The position numbers and the translations under genes are program-made. Below are positions 15,951-24,463 of a DNA stretch of 64,000 nucleotides, in pieces. Source of the stretch: Rhodovastum atsumiense. Its GTDB lineage: Bacteria; Pseudomonadota; Alphaproteobacteria; Acetobacterales; Acetobacteraceae. The stretch's first letter is position 1. Each line of letters starts with the position of its first letter. Below the pieces are notes generated by a model. That model was not told the DNA's origin. It saw only the letters and a list, made by a program, of their open reading frames with translations, and ran no database searches. The stretch is taken from the NCBI RefSeq assembly GCF_937425535.1, contig NZ_OW485605.1:1-64000 (forward strand), read 5' to 3'.

Positions 15951-17285
15951 ATGGCCGACGTTCTGTTCCTCAAACTTCTTACCCTCAAGTCAGACCTTGG
16001 GTGGTTTCGCGCCATCTACAAGGGTGAGAAGCTGCGAGGTCGCCAGAAGGGCATCACGCTCGGCGCCAAGCTCATCAAGGCGGCTTATCCGGCGATGGTG
16101 CCCCGGGAAGCCGCATACCGGACGGCCGTAGCTGCCCAGCAAGCTGCCAAGGCACTTGGGGAAGCCGGACAGGAGATTGTCAAGGCCGAGAAGGTAAAAG
16201 CCCGCGAAGCCGGGCACATACCGACTCTGGTTACCATTTACGGTCCTGGCGGCAAGAATGGCTTCAAGGTCGCCAGGCGGATAGTGCTGCAGCGGAAGAA
16301 CTGGCGACTGGATGGGCAGTTCATCGACGAGCCAGAGAACGAGCCAGGGCGCTTCTACCCCGCCCTCAAGGATGGTGATCTCGCCATCATGGCGTTCAGT
16401 GGCATTGAGTTTCCAACGGCCGCCTCTGTGCTCCTGCTGGGCAATAACCCCGCTGATTCCGCCCTCCGCGCCAAGCTGCTTCCCATGGTCAAGAAGAGGG
16501 TGAAGTCCATGGTCCGCCTCGACCCGGTCGAGATGCAGGCGCTGGCGGACACGCTCGGGCTTGGGGAAGATCATCCGCTCCGTTCGATGGCGACGGATAC
16601 CGTGGTCGCCTACGAGATGGAGCAGGCTGCCTTCGGCGACCCCGGCGCTGCCGAAAAGGTCAGAGCGCGCCGCGGCGGGCGGCACATGACCGCCGAGGAA
16701 CTCGCTGCATCGCTCGAGCGCGCGGCCGCCACCGGGCGTGTGGGCGAGGAAATGGTTGACTGGTATTTACAAGAGCAGACGCCCGCTGGCGCCCCACGTC
16801 GGCATCGCCGAATGTGGCCCGACAGCGCGAATCACCCTTACGATTTCGAGATATTTGACGCCACCGTCGCACTCGAAGCCGTCCTGGACGTGAAGTCGAC
16901 ATCGGGCGCATGGACGCTTGAGATGTTCATGTCCATGAGCGAAGTGGAGCATGCGGCCACCAGCACGGTGCCGTATTTCATTTATCGGGTGTCCGAGGTC
17001 AGCGAGATCGGCGCTTGGCTGCGCATTTCGGGAGACATCCGGCCGCTGGCCAAAGCCATCTCTGCTGCGTACTGCCCTGCCTATCCAAAGGCCACCCGGG
17101 CGACGACAATCGGCATCCGCCCTGCGGACAGCGACATCGTCTGGTCGGATCCAATCCGTCTCGACATTGCCGAGCTGGCTTCGGCTTCTGAGCCAGCCGA
17201 AGATGAGGAAGGCGAGGAAGAAGACGAGGAGGAGGGTGACGACGGGCCCGAGGAGGACGACGACACACCTGACACGGCCCCATGA
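15951..17285 (+). CDS. Restriction-like nuclease, EcoRII-N-like plus DUF3883
   Basis: 444 residues, ATG at 15951 after AAGGA. The N-terminal domain (about 1-150) follows the pattern of the EcoRII effector-binding domain: a helix with LFLKLLTLKSDLGW, then LGAKLIKAAYP, a strand with TLVTIYG, and KNWRLDG. The same pattern opens the GHKL protein encoded at 20663-22684. Residues about 255-390 match the DUF3883 nuclease fold: GRVGEEMVDWYL, then YDFEIF and VLDVKST as the D...D-x-K core, then MSEVEHA. The last 35 residues are strongly acidic. It is probably the cleavage arm of the Dcm/Vsr/Z1/GHKL island. Confidence 0.75.
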   Translation: MADVLFLKLLTLKSDLGWFRAIYKGEKLRGRQKGITLGAKLIKAAYPAMVPREAAYRTAVAAQQAAKALGEAGQEIVKAEKVKAREAGHIPTLVTIYGPGGKNGFKVARRIVLQRKNWRLDGQFIDEPENEPGRFYPALKDGDLAIMAFSGIEFPTAASVLLLGNNPADSALRAKLLPMVKKRVKSMVRLDPVEMQALADTLGLGEDHPLRSMATDTVVAYEMEQAAFGDPGAAEKVRARRGGRHMTAEELAASLERAAATGRVGEEMVDWYLQEQTPAGAPRRHRRMWPDSANHPYDFEIFDATVALEAVLDVKSTSGAWTLEMFMSMSEVEHAATSTVPYFIYRVSEVSEIGAWLRISGDIRPLAKAISAAYCPAYPKATRATTIGIRPADSDIVWSDPIRLDIAELASASEPAEDEEGEEEDEEEGDDGPEEDDDTPDTAP

Positions 17286-17308
17286 TGCGTGTGCGCCCCG
17301 GGCCTGCG

Positions 17309-18304
17309 TCAGGTTGCCGTATGAAGATTCGTCTCCCTGATGATCTCCGTCGCCTCATCCATGCCCAGGGAAGGCAGGTTGGCGAGGTCGATCGTGTACT
17401 TCACGGCCACCACGCCGGAAGGCGGCACGAAGTCGTCCGGAAGGCGTGGGAATTCGTCGTCGACCGCGAAGATGGAGGCATCGCGGAGAAAGAACCGCAC
17501 GAGCTCGCCGGACCTGACCATCTCGTCCGACCAGCCGACGTTCACCAGCTTGGCCATGAACGCGTCCAACGCCGCCGCGTCGCCCCGCAGCTGGTCGGTG
17601 ACCGCATCGATAGCAGTGGCCAGCGTTTCATTCCCGCCGACGGACTCCTCCACCTGGACGGAGACCACCAGCAGCTGGCAGCCCTCCGGGGCCCGTAGCT
17701 GGTCCAGGCGGGAAATCTCATGCTCATGGCGGCTCTTGCGCGTCGTCTTGACCTCCACGTGCAGCCGCTCGCCGACGAAGTCATGTCGCTCGAACTCCGG
17801 ACCGCTCCACTGGCCGACGGCGGCCGGACCCAGGCAGGGGATCATCAGGCGCTGGAGGACTAACAGTTCGCCAAAGAGGCCGACCTGGGTGGTCTTGTCC
17901 ATCTCCGGGCGGGCTGGCTTCCATGCCGACTGCCACGCCCGGACGATGGCGCCAACCGCCGCCCATGGATCTCGCCGCTGGACCAGCACGGCGTCCACAA
18001 CCTCTCGGCAAACGGGGGTGAAGACCCGCTCGTGCGCGGGGGTGGCGGTGAGGTCCAGCACCTGACCGAGGCTCTCGAGGTGGCGATGGCGCACCCTGAG
18101 GCCGGTGAGGTCCGGCGGCTTGGGGCCTGCCGGGCCACGCTGGACGGGGACGAGGAGGTGCAGGTGGCCCGCGCTGTCCATGGCCATCAGTACCGGCGTG
18201 TCCTTGCCGCCGGCGGTGACCGGCATGGTCGCAAGGGCGTCCTCGGCGACGGGCCTCGCGGCCCTCAGCCCGGCCCATTGCTCGGGAGTGGGGCCCTCAG
18301 CCAT
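17309..18304 (-). CDS. PD-(D/E)XK motif protein (DUF4420-like)
   Basis: 331 residues. A conserved GLFGELLVLQRLM (about 143-155) precedes HDFVGERLHVEVKTTRKS (about 173-190), a nuclease core of the E...D-VEVKTT type. This matches the family annotated as PD-(D/E)XK motif protein that accompanies Z1 ATPases. Its start overlaps the end of the Z1 gene by 8 bases, and it is the last gene of the GHKL-Z1-nuclease operon. It converges on the DUF3883 gene 23 bases away. Confidence 0.8.
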   Translation of the reverse strand: MAEGPTPEQWAGLRAARPVAEDALATMPVTAGGKDTPVLMAMDSAGHLHLLVPVQRGPAGPKPPDLTGLRVRHRHLESLGQVLDLTATPAHERVFTPVCREVVDAVLVQRRDPWAAVGAIVRAWQSAWKPARPEMDKTTQVGLFGELLVLQRLMIPCLGPAAVGQWSGPEFERHDFVGERLHVEVKTTRKSRHEHEISRLDQLRAPEGCQLLVVSVQVEESVGGNETLATAIDAVTDQLRGDAAALDAFMAKLVNVGWSDEMVRSGELVRFFLRDASIFAVDDEFPRLPDDFVPPSGVVAVKYTIDLANLPSLGMDEATEIIRETNLHTAT

Positions 18305-20663
18305 CGGACACGCCGGAGTTGACGATCCACTTCGTCGCGGAATCGGAGGTGTTGGGCAGGCTCAGCGCGAGGGCGATGACGGCGTCCGTGCTCGTGACCC
18401 CCAGGGGTTCCGGATCAAGGGGATAGACGATCAGCAGGCCCTGGGTCGGCGGCCGCGCCCCGCGCATCGCGTCGGCGTCGTAGGAACCTCCCGCCCGCCT
18501 GTAGGCGTCCGGCCCGTCCGGTAGGTCGACGCCCTCGTGCCGCGGGTCCGTCAGGATGCCGATGCTTTCGCTGCTGACGCGCGAGCGGCGGGCGAGCCCG
18601 ACGCGCAGGCCGCCGATGGACGCCTGCCTGGGCGCCTCGCCGGGGGAAGCGACGAAGACCGACCAGTCGGTGAGCTCCCCGGCGGCGGCGCGCTCCGCGA
18701 TCCAGTCGGCCAGCAGGTCGCTCCGGAAGGCCACAACCTCTTCGTGCACCCAGTAGGCCCTCAGGAAGTCGCAGACGGCCTCCGGGGCGACGTCGCGCAA
18801 CAAGAGGCCGCCGTGACATGGCAGCGCAGCCGGAAGGCTGGCCAGGAAGCCGTCAGCCAGCGCCCGGTTGGCCTGGAGCCTGCCCGGGTCGGACAGAGGC
18901 AGCAGAACCGTCTGGGGGTGCTCCCCTGACCAGGAGTCCTGTCGGGCGACGGCCATGGACGACTTGTTGCGGGCGGTGAGCAGGAGGCTGCTGTGGCCGC
19001 GGAGCCTGATCGCCATCTGGTCCGGTCGGCGGCCCGCCCGCCCCAGGGCGACGATGGAATCCCGCATCGACTGCTCGACCAGGGCGAGCTCGGAGAACCA
19101 GCGCGCAATCCCGTCAGTCGTCCAGATCCGGATCAGGTCTTCGTAGCCGCTGCGGTAGCCGTACCAACGGGCCATCTGCAGCAGGGTGTCGCACATAGCC
19201 GTCGTGCGCAGGAAGTAACTGACCGTCAGCCCCTCAAGGGTCAGCCCCCTGGAGAGCCGGTTGCCGCCGACGGCGACGATGTGCCTGCCGGGCTTTTCCT
19301 CGTACTCCAGATCCTCTCCGGTCACGCTGTTGAGCACCAGGATCACCAGCCGCCGCATGACGGCGATGGAGGCGCGCACGACCGCCGCATCGTCCGCAGG
19401 GGCGTCCACGCTTGCCCGGAAGGCTTCCCAAGCCTCCTGGAATAGCGGCTCCAGCCTCTGCCCCTGCCGGTCCGCCTCGCGCCACAGCTCAACCTGCTCG
19501 CGGATGGCGTCCGCAATGCGCTCCTGGTCCTCGATCCGCTGGCTGACGTGCACCAGCATCGTGTGCGGCTGGCCGTCCAGGGACGGCCGAAGCGAACGCA
19601 CGCCGCCGGCGACGCAGAACGCGAGGATGGCCTCGCGCAGCGACCCTGGGAGCGCGCCCTGCTCCGCCTGCAGCACGACCTCGGCGGACTTCCGCCGCCG
19701 CGCCGGGCGCAGGGCCCGCACGTCGTCGTCAGGAACGGGGCGCAGGACATCCCGTCCCTGGGCGGAGGCGCCGAAGAGCTCCTCGGTTCCCGTGTAGCCA
19801 TCCGGCCGCGGCAACTGGACCACGAAATCCCTGGGGAACAGATCGTCCCCCACCTCCCGGTCCGCGGCGGCCGGATTGACGAGAAGGTTGGCGAAGGGGG
19901 TGGCCGTATAGGCGACGTAGGACGCCTTGGGGATCCGCCCGAGGATGGAGCGGATGAGCTCGTTCGTTCGGGAGGGCGGCGGGCCGTCGTCCTCCTCGTC
20001 CTCGCAGACCGCCGGATCAGACGCCCGGTTGCCCCGGGTGTTGATGGACGCCTGGTCGGCCTCGTCGTCGATCAACAGGACCGCCCTGTCGCTGAGGAAG
20101 GGCTGGGCGGCTTCAAGCCAGCGGTCCAGCCTGGCCAGGACGCTCACGTTCTTCTTCGCCACGACCAGGAACGCCGCGTCGGACTGCAGGACGCCGGGAT
20201 CGCATTCCCTGAAGTCCTCCGTCGCGGTCGTGAGCAGCCCCCACTCCCGCCCCGGACCGTCCGTGCCGCCAATGCCAGCCTGGCTGCCGACCAGTTCCCG
20301 CTCGAGGCGGAGCTGCGTCTGGGTCCTGAGCGAGTCGTGGATGCCCGAGAGGACGATGACGATGCGGTAGCCAGCGTCCACGGCGCGGGCGGCAACGGCG
20401 GTGTAGTTGGCTGTCTTGCCGCTCTGCACGTAGCCGACCACCAGCCCTCGCCCCTGGAACGGGGCCGGGCGCAGGGGGTCGCGAAGATGCCGCAGGACCC
20501 GAAGGGATTCCGAGGTCACCGATTCAATCTGGTGAGGCTTCCAGCGCGGGTTGGCGCGGAGCGTCGCCTGCAGGCGGCCCCAATGGGGCCAGGATTCCGG
20601 CCCCATCCTGTCCGTCCAGTGCGGCAGGAGGGGCTCGGTCCCGACGACCCGCACCGTCGCCAT
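18297..20663 (-). CDS. Z1-domain superfamily ATPase/helicase
   Basis: 788 residues. Walker A GYVQSGKTAN at about 77-86, Walker B LLIDDEADQASINT near 200, YVAYTATPFANLLVNP about 240, and the C-terminal motor motif AVGGNRLSRGLTLEG with MARWYGYRSGYEDL about 490-545. These are the hallmarks of the Z1 family, superfamily-II-like ATPases associated with restriction-modification loci that also carry MutL/MORC-type GHKL ATPases. Start at 20663 shares one base with the upstream stop (TGATG). It probably couples ATP hydrolysis to DNA translocation for the linked nucleases. Confidence 0.9.
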   Translation of the reverse strand: MATVRVVGTEPLLPHWTDRMGPESWPHWGRLQATLRANPRWKPHQIESVTSESLRVLRHLRDPLRPAPFQGRGLVVGYVQSGKTANYTAVAARAVDAGYRIVIVLSGIHDSLRTQTQLRLERELVGSQAGIGGTDGPGREWGLLTTATEDFRECDPGVLQSDAAFLVVAKKNVSVLARLDRWLEAAQPFLSDRAVLLIDDEADQASINTRGNRASDPAVCEDEEDDGPPPSRTNELIRSILGRIPKASYVAYTATPFANLLVNPAAADREVGDDLFPRDFVVQLPRPDGYTGTEELFGASAQGRDVLRPVPDDDVRALRPARRRKSAEVVLQAEQGALPGSLREAILAFCVAGGVRSLRPSLDGQPHTMLVHVSQRIEDQERIADAIREQVELWREADRQGQRLEPLFQEAWEAFRASVDAPADDAAVVRASIAVMRRLVILVLNSVTGEDLEYEEKPGRHIVAVGGNRLSRGLTLEGLTVSYFLRTTAMCDTLLQMARWYGYRSGYEDLIRIWTTDGIARWFSELALVEQSMRDSIVALGRAGRRPDQMAIRLRGHSSLLLTARNKSSMAVARQDSWSGEHPQTVLLPLSDPGRLQANRALADGFLASLPAALPCHGGLLLRDVAPEAVCDFLRAYWVHEEVVAFRSDLLADWIAERAAAGELTDWSVFVASPGEAPRQASIGGLRVGLARRSRVSSESIGILTDPRHEGVDLPDGPDAYRRAGGSYDADAMRGARPPTQGLLIVYPLDPEPLGVTSTDAVIALALSLPNTSDSATKWIVNSGVSDG

Positions 20664-22684
20664 CAGTCTCCGGTCCTGCCGAGCAGGGATTGCTGGACGC
20701 CGATCCTGTCGAGGCTGTCGAGGAAGTCGGCGAGATCGGCCAGCGCGTCCGGATCGCCGGCGATCCGCTTGGCCAGGGCAGCCAGGCTTGGCGCGGCGTC
20801 GCTCACCTGCACGTCGCGGCCGCCCGCCAGCCCCGTGCTCACCTTCCACAGGAACTTCCTGGTGGCCACGGGCCTCACCGCGATGCGCGGCGGCGGCTCC
20901 CCGCCAGCTGGCGCCGCCCCTGTCGCGCCGGAGCCTGGAGCCTGGCCGGGAACGGGCGGCGTAGTCCTCGGCACAGGCGCCCCGTGTCCGTTCCCCGCGT
21001 GTGCGCTGCCGGAGCCGCCAGCGGGCGAACCCGAAGCGGATTTGCGGTACTTCTTCTGGCTGTCCTTGCGGGCAACCTCAGCGATCAGCTTGATCTCCGC
21101 CTGCAACTGGCTCGGCAGTTGGACCAGTTGTTTGCTGATGTTGATTTTGAAGGAGTCGTCCAGGACGGTGTCGTAGTTGACGACGACGCGGGCGAGCTTG
21201 GTCTTCTCGTCGTTGGTGGACCACATCTGGTGCCAGCCGCCCCATTTGATGAGGCGGTCGTTGCGGTAGATGAACAGGCCCTGCGTCTCGTTTCTTTTGC
21301 CGTGCAGGCCGATCAGGTCGATGGCCCTGTCGACCGCCTCCTGCCCCTGGGCGGCATGGTGGGCTTTGATTTCGTCTTCCGACGGTAGCAGGAATGCCTG
21401 GATCTGCACCCGGCCGTCCCCGGTGCCGGTAGGGACCCGGATCGACTTCATGTCGTATGGCGAGGCCAGCGGATGGCCGACCGGGTTGTTCGGCTCCACC
21501 TTGCGGCCGTTGATCGTGATCGTGACGGGGCGCCGCCCGGCCGCTGTCCCCTCCAGGAAGCGGTGGAACACCAGAGCCAGGTGACGTTCGAGCTCCATGA
21601 CCTCCGCGGAATGCGGGTCGAGGCCCTTAATCGTCGGCATAGTCTGCGGCGGGCGCATGCTCTTCCAGAGCACGACCGTCCCGTGGTCCGGTATGGCCGT
21701 CGCGTCCTGTTCCCAGGTTTCCAGCGGATCCGTGCTCGGGATCCAGTCGTCCATCTCGTTGGCATCCCAGGTCATCCATGCCAGCGGGCCCCCGGCCTTC
21801 CTGGTCACGACCGTGAAGACATCTGTCTGGGACCATGAGGCGCCTTTCAGGCCGTACCCGTACTTGCCCAGGCTGTTCGCCTCGTAGCTGGCGTCGCTGC
21901 CGATGCGCATGGCTTCCGCAAGCCCGGGCGCATCCATTCCCTCCCCGTTGTCGGCGATGCTCATCCATCGGCCGTGGCCACCGTTCGGAGGCCCGAAGGT
22001 GATCGCAATCTCCGTGGCCTTCGCGTTGATCGAGTTGTCCACAAGGTCGGCGACGGCGCTGTGCATCGTGTGGCCAACGGCGGCCAGAATCCTCACGAGC
22101 CTCTTGGGGTTGGGAGCCAGTTCCATTCCCTTGCCGCTGCCGTTGGCGGTTGTGGCGCCGCCGCTTTCGATGACGCCCTTCCCGAGCAAGAACAGGTCAG
22201 GACGGGCCTTGGCCAGCGTCCGCCAGGCGTGCTCGCCCTCATCGCCGTGCAGGGCGATCATCGCCGAACTCGCCAACCTGCTGCTGTCGCCGTGGGCGAG
22301 TATGGAGCGGGCCACCTCGTCATCCTCGGGGAACACCGCCCATGCCCCAGTGGCTGGGGATGTACTCGCGTCGACCTCCATCGCGAACAGACACCCCGGG
22401 TCGACGAAGGCGTAGCACTTGTCCCTCGGGCAGTTCCCTTCCAGTCGCCAGTTCTTCTCTTGGCGTTTCAACCAGTGTGGCCTTTCAGCCACACCGGTAT
22501 CAGTCTGATACCGCATTTCGATATCAATTTTCTCGGTGTCCTTGGCCGCCGGAAAGACGCGGTCAACAACATCCCAATCGAAATTCACAGCGCGCTGCTT
22601 GGAGCCTTCTTTTCCCTGCCGCCGATACTCGTGAAACATTCCCAGTTCGCTATGGGTAAGCACGCGCAGAATTAGAAAACGCAT
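20663..22684 (-). CDS. MutL/MORC-type GHKL ATPase
   Basis: 673 residues from the ATG at 22684, chosen because the homology with the 15951 protein begins there; the frame is open to about 22747. The GHKL ATP site is complete: DLVDNSINA (213-221), SIADNGEGM (242-250) and GKYGYGLKGAS (about 276-286). Residues 1-105 (FLILRVLTHSELGMF, KNWRLEG) are homologous to the N-terminal domain of the DUF3883 nuclease. The C-terminal third has a Gly/Pro/Ala linker and a helical end. It heads the GHKL-Z1-nuclease operon. Family knowledge: prokaryotic MORC-like ATPases are linked to restriction systems. Confidence 0.85.
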   Translation of the reverse strand: MRFLILRVLTHSELGMFHEYRRQGKEGSKQRAVNFDWDVVDRVFPAAKDTEKIDIEMRYQTDTGVAERPHWLKRQEKNWRLEGNCPRDKCYAFVDPGCLFAMEVDASTSPATGAWAVFPEDDEVARSILAHGDSSRLASSAMIALHGDEGEHAWRTLAKARPDLFLLGKGVIESGGATTANGSGKGMELAPNPKRLVRILAAVGHTMHSAVADLVDNSINAKATEIAITFGPPNGGHGRWMSIADNGEGMDAPGLAEAMRIGSDASYEANSLGKYGYGLKGASWSQTDVFTVVTRKAGGPLAWMTWDANEMDDWIPSTDPLETWEQDATAIPDHGTVVLWKSMRPPQTMPTIKGLDPHSAEVMELERHLALVFHRFLEGTAAGRRPVTITINGRKVEPNNPVGHPLASPYDMKSIRVPTGTGDGRVQIQAFLLPSEDEIKAHHAAQGQEAVDRAIDLIGLHGKRNETQGLFIYRNDRLIKWGGWHQMWSTNDEKTKLARVVVNYDTVLDDSFKINISKQLVQLPSQLQAEIKLIAEVARKDSQKKYRKSASGSPAGGSGSAHAGNGHGAPVPRTTPPVPGQAPGSGATGAAPAGGEPPPRIAVRPVATRKFLWKVSTGLAGGRDVQVSDAAPSLAALAKRIAGDPDALADLADFLDSLDRIGVQQSLLGRTGD

Positions 22685-22768
22685 TTCTTGTTCGCTCTCG
22701 GGGCAGGCAAGGCAACCCTTGTGCCATGGCATCGGATGGGTTGCCACAATATACGTGCCCCACCATCT

Positions 22769-22800
22769 CGTCAGCCTTCATGGCGCCATGAAGGCTGACG
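22769..22800. repeat. Perfect 32-bp palindrome without loop
   Basis: CGTCAGCCTTCATGGC (22769-22784) is followed directly by its complement GCCATGAAGGCTGACG. It lies between the end of the ESCO-like gene and the start of the GHKL operon. It lacks a T-run, so it could be a cruciform, a protein site for the operon, or an atypical terminator. Confidence 0.65.
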
Positions 22801-22822
22801 GCCAGCGCTACGGGATGGCCAT

Positions 22823-24124
22823 TCACAGCGGCACCTGCGCGAATGGCACCCCCGCCTTCGCCGCGAATGCCTGCATCGCCTCGGACAGCGGCGGCTCGAT
22901 GCGAAAGGCACCGTAAGCGGCCCGGAACCCTGCCCAGTGGCGGGTCAGGATGCCGCGGCGCCGGGCACCTTTGGCCAGCCAGATCCAGTCAAGCCACCAC
23001 CCGGCCTGATTCCGTTCTCGCCACCTGAAACAGCAGGCCCCCTGGATCGTGCCGTCCGGATCGACGAACAGGTGCCCTCGGACTGTGGGTTCCCGCTCCC
23101 CTTTGGGATCCCACTGCGGGAAGTCGTACCCCATCTCCCGTTTGAAGGCGACCGCGCGCCGATACATGGCGTCCTGCATCCACCTGGGCGACTTGCTTCC
23201 CACTTCCCCCGTCCATCCCTTGGCAAGCGCCGCGGCCGCGCGGGTGTCCGGGGACGGCTGGAGAATCCGCATCGTCTTCTTGTGGTGGGCGCGATGGATG
23301 ACCCCGTCGTCCGGGTCGCCCTTCATGTAGCTCATGCCGCACTCGTCGCAGCGTGTCAGCTCCGGCTCCGGGCGGAGGCGGTAGCGCGGCGCGTGGACCG
23401 TCAGGCGGAGCAGCACGCCGTCCGCCCCGAAGGCCGCCTCGGCGCGGTAGTGCGCTGGCGTCTTCAGGGCCTCGGTCTTCCCTCTCGAATGAACGGCGCC
23501 AGCCCGTTCCAAGGTGAGGGGGAACATCCGGTGCCGGCTGTGGGCAAAGTTCAGGACGTCCACCTCCCCGTCGGTCGCCCGCTCAAGCCCTTTCAGGGTT
23601 GGAAGGACGGCCGCCACCATCGCCGACGGGTCGACCGCGAAGCCCAGGCGTTCCAGCCAGATCATGAACGCCGCCGCATCCGCCGGCGCCATGGCCTCGC
23701 TCCCGCTGAAGTACCGTTGCGTCTTCCGCCCGGTCAGGCGGTAGGCCATGCGGAACGGCACGCCTGCAATCCGCGCAAGCTCTCCGAGGTCCACGTCGCG
23801 CAGCCTCTGGTCGTGGTCCTCGATGAGGTCGGAGACGCATACCCTGTCGATCCAGCGGTCCCGGAGAAGATGGGCGATCCTTGTCCCCTCGGCGCCGGCA
23901 AACGACCGCTCCGAGGGAGCCTTGAGAGCCGCCCAGATTGCGTCAAGCACATTGGGCGCGACATCCGCGGTCAATACGGCCTCCCGATCACAGGGGCGCC
24001 GCGCGCCCGGCACTGTCGTTGCTATTGCAGCCCAATCTGCCCGTACACGGCAAGCTCGCCAGGGCTTCCCGGCGGCGCCGTGCGCCCCCAGGCCGTCCCC
24101 TTCACATGAAGGCCGCCATCGCAT
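22823..24124 (-). CDS. ESCO-like zinc finger plus GNAT acetyltransferase
   Basis: 433 residues, ATG at 24124 with AAGGA 5 bases upstream, the site overlapping a TGTTGACAA motif. The N-terminal 250 residues are helical and unassigned. A C2H2 finger of the ESCO type (RCDECGMSYMKGD ... HRAHHKK, about 258-283) is followed by a GNAT-like domain (about 340-433): GHLFVDPDGTIQGACC, a Trp-rich strand WWLDWIWLAKGARRRG in place of the acetyl-CoA loop, then a C-terminal helix. In eukaryotes this pairing acetylates cohesin; here the substrate is unknown. The gene stands alone beside the restriction island. Confidence 0.7.
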   Translation of the reverse strand: MRWRPSCEGDGLGAHGAAGKPWRACRVRADWAAIATTVPGARRPCDREAVLTADVAPNVLDAIWAALKAPSERSFAGAEGTRIAHLLRDRWIDRVCVSDLIEDHDQRLRDVDLGELARIAGVPFRMAYRLTGRKTQRYFSGSEAMAPADAAAFMIWLERLGFAVDPSAMVAAVLPTLKGLERATDGEVDVLNFAHSRHRMFPLTLERAGAVHSRGKTEALKTPAHYRAEAAFGADGVLLRLTVHAPRYRLRPEPELTRCDECGMSYMKGDPDDGVIHRAHHKKTMRILQPSPDTRAAAALAKGWTGEVGSKSPRWMQDAMYRRAVAFKREMGYDFPQWDPKGEREPTVRGHLFVDPDGTIQGACCFRWRERNQAGWWLDWIWLAKGARRRGILTRHWAGFRAAYGAFRIEPPLSEAMQAFAAKAGVPFAQVPL

Positions 24125-24209
24125 CGAATCCTTGTCAACATATTGATTTAGATCACTTTTTTCTCGCCGGCCGGCTTGATCTGCGCCTTGGCCGGCCCCA
24201 ACCTCAGTG

Positions 24210-24228
24210 TGTCCCCGCTGTGGGGACA
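24210..24228 (+). promoter_or_regulatory. Operator palindrome GTCCCC-N5-GGGGAC
   Basis: The palindrome TGTCCCC-GCTGT-GGGGACA lies 17 bases upstream of the XRE gene ATG at 24245. Near-identical sites lie at the csf1 operon (32586-32603) and before the 33885 gene (33957-33973). It probably controls the XRE-IbrA operon and may be the XRE protein's own site. Confidence 0.6.
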
Positions 24229-24244
24229 GCGTGAGGAGGAGCGG

Positions 24245-24463
24245 ATGGCGACGGGGGAGATGGACGGCCAGGGCCTGAGGGAAGCGCGGATCCGGTCCGG
24301 GCTGCCCGTGCGCGAGTGGGCCCGGCGCCTCGGGGTCGGCAAGTCGAGCATCGGCCGTTGGGAGACCGGGCAGCTGCCCGTGCCGCGCAAGATCGCCCTG
24401 GCGGTTGTCGGCCTGCAGGCCGAGCTGGCGGCCGCCCGGAATGCCGAGGGAGGGCGGGTCTGA
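24245..24463 (+). CDS. Small XRE-family regulator
   Basis: 72 residues, ATG at 24245 after GAGGAG. It is one HTH domain: LREARIRSGLPVREWARRLG, then VGKSSIGRWETGQLPVP, the classic XRE recognition helix and turn, followed by a short helix. Its TGA overlaps the ATG of the IbrA gene (TGATG). It is preceded by the GTCCCC-N5-GGGGAC palindrome, so it is the leading candidate for the regulator of that site and hence of the type IV-B operon. That link is inference. Confidence 0.8.
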   Translation: MATGEMDGQGLREARIRSGLPVREWARRLGVGKSSIGRWETGQLPVPRKIALAVVGLQAELAAARNAEGGRV

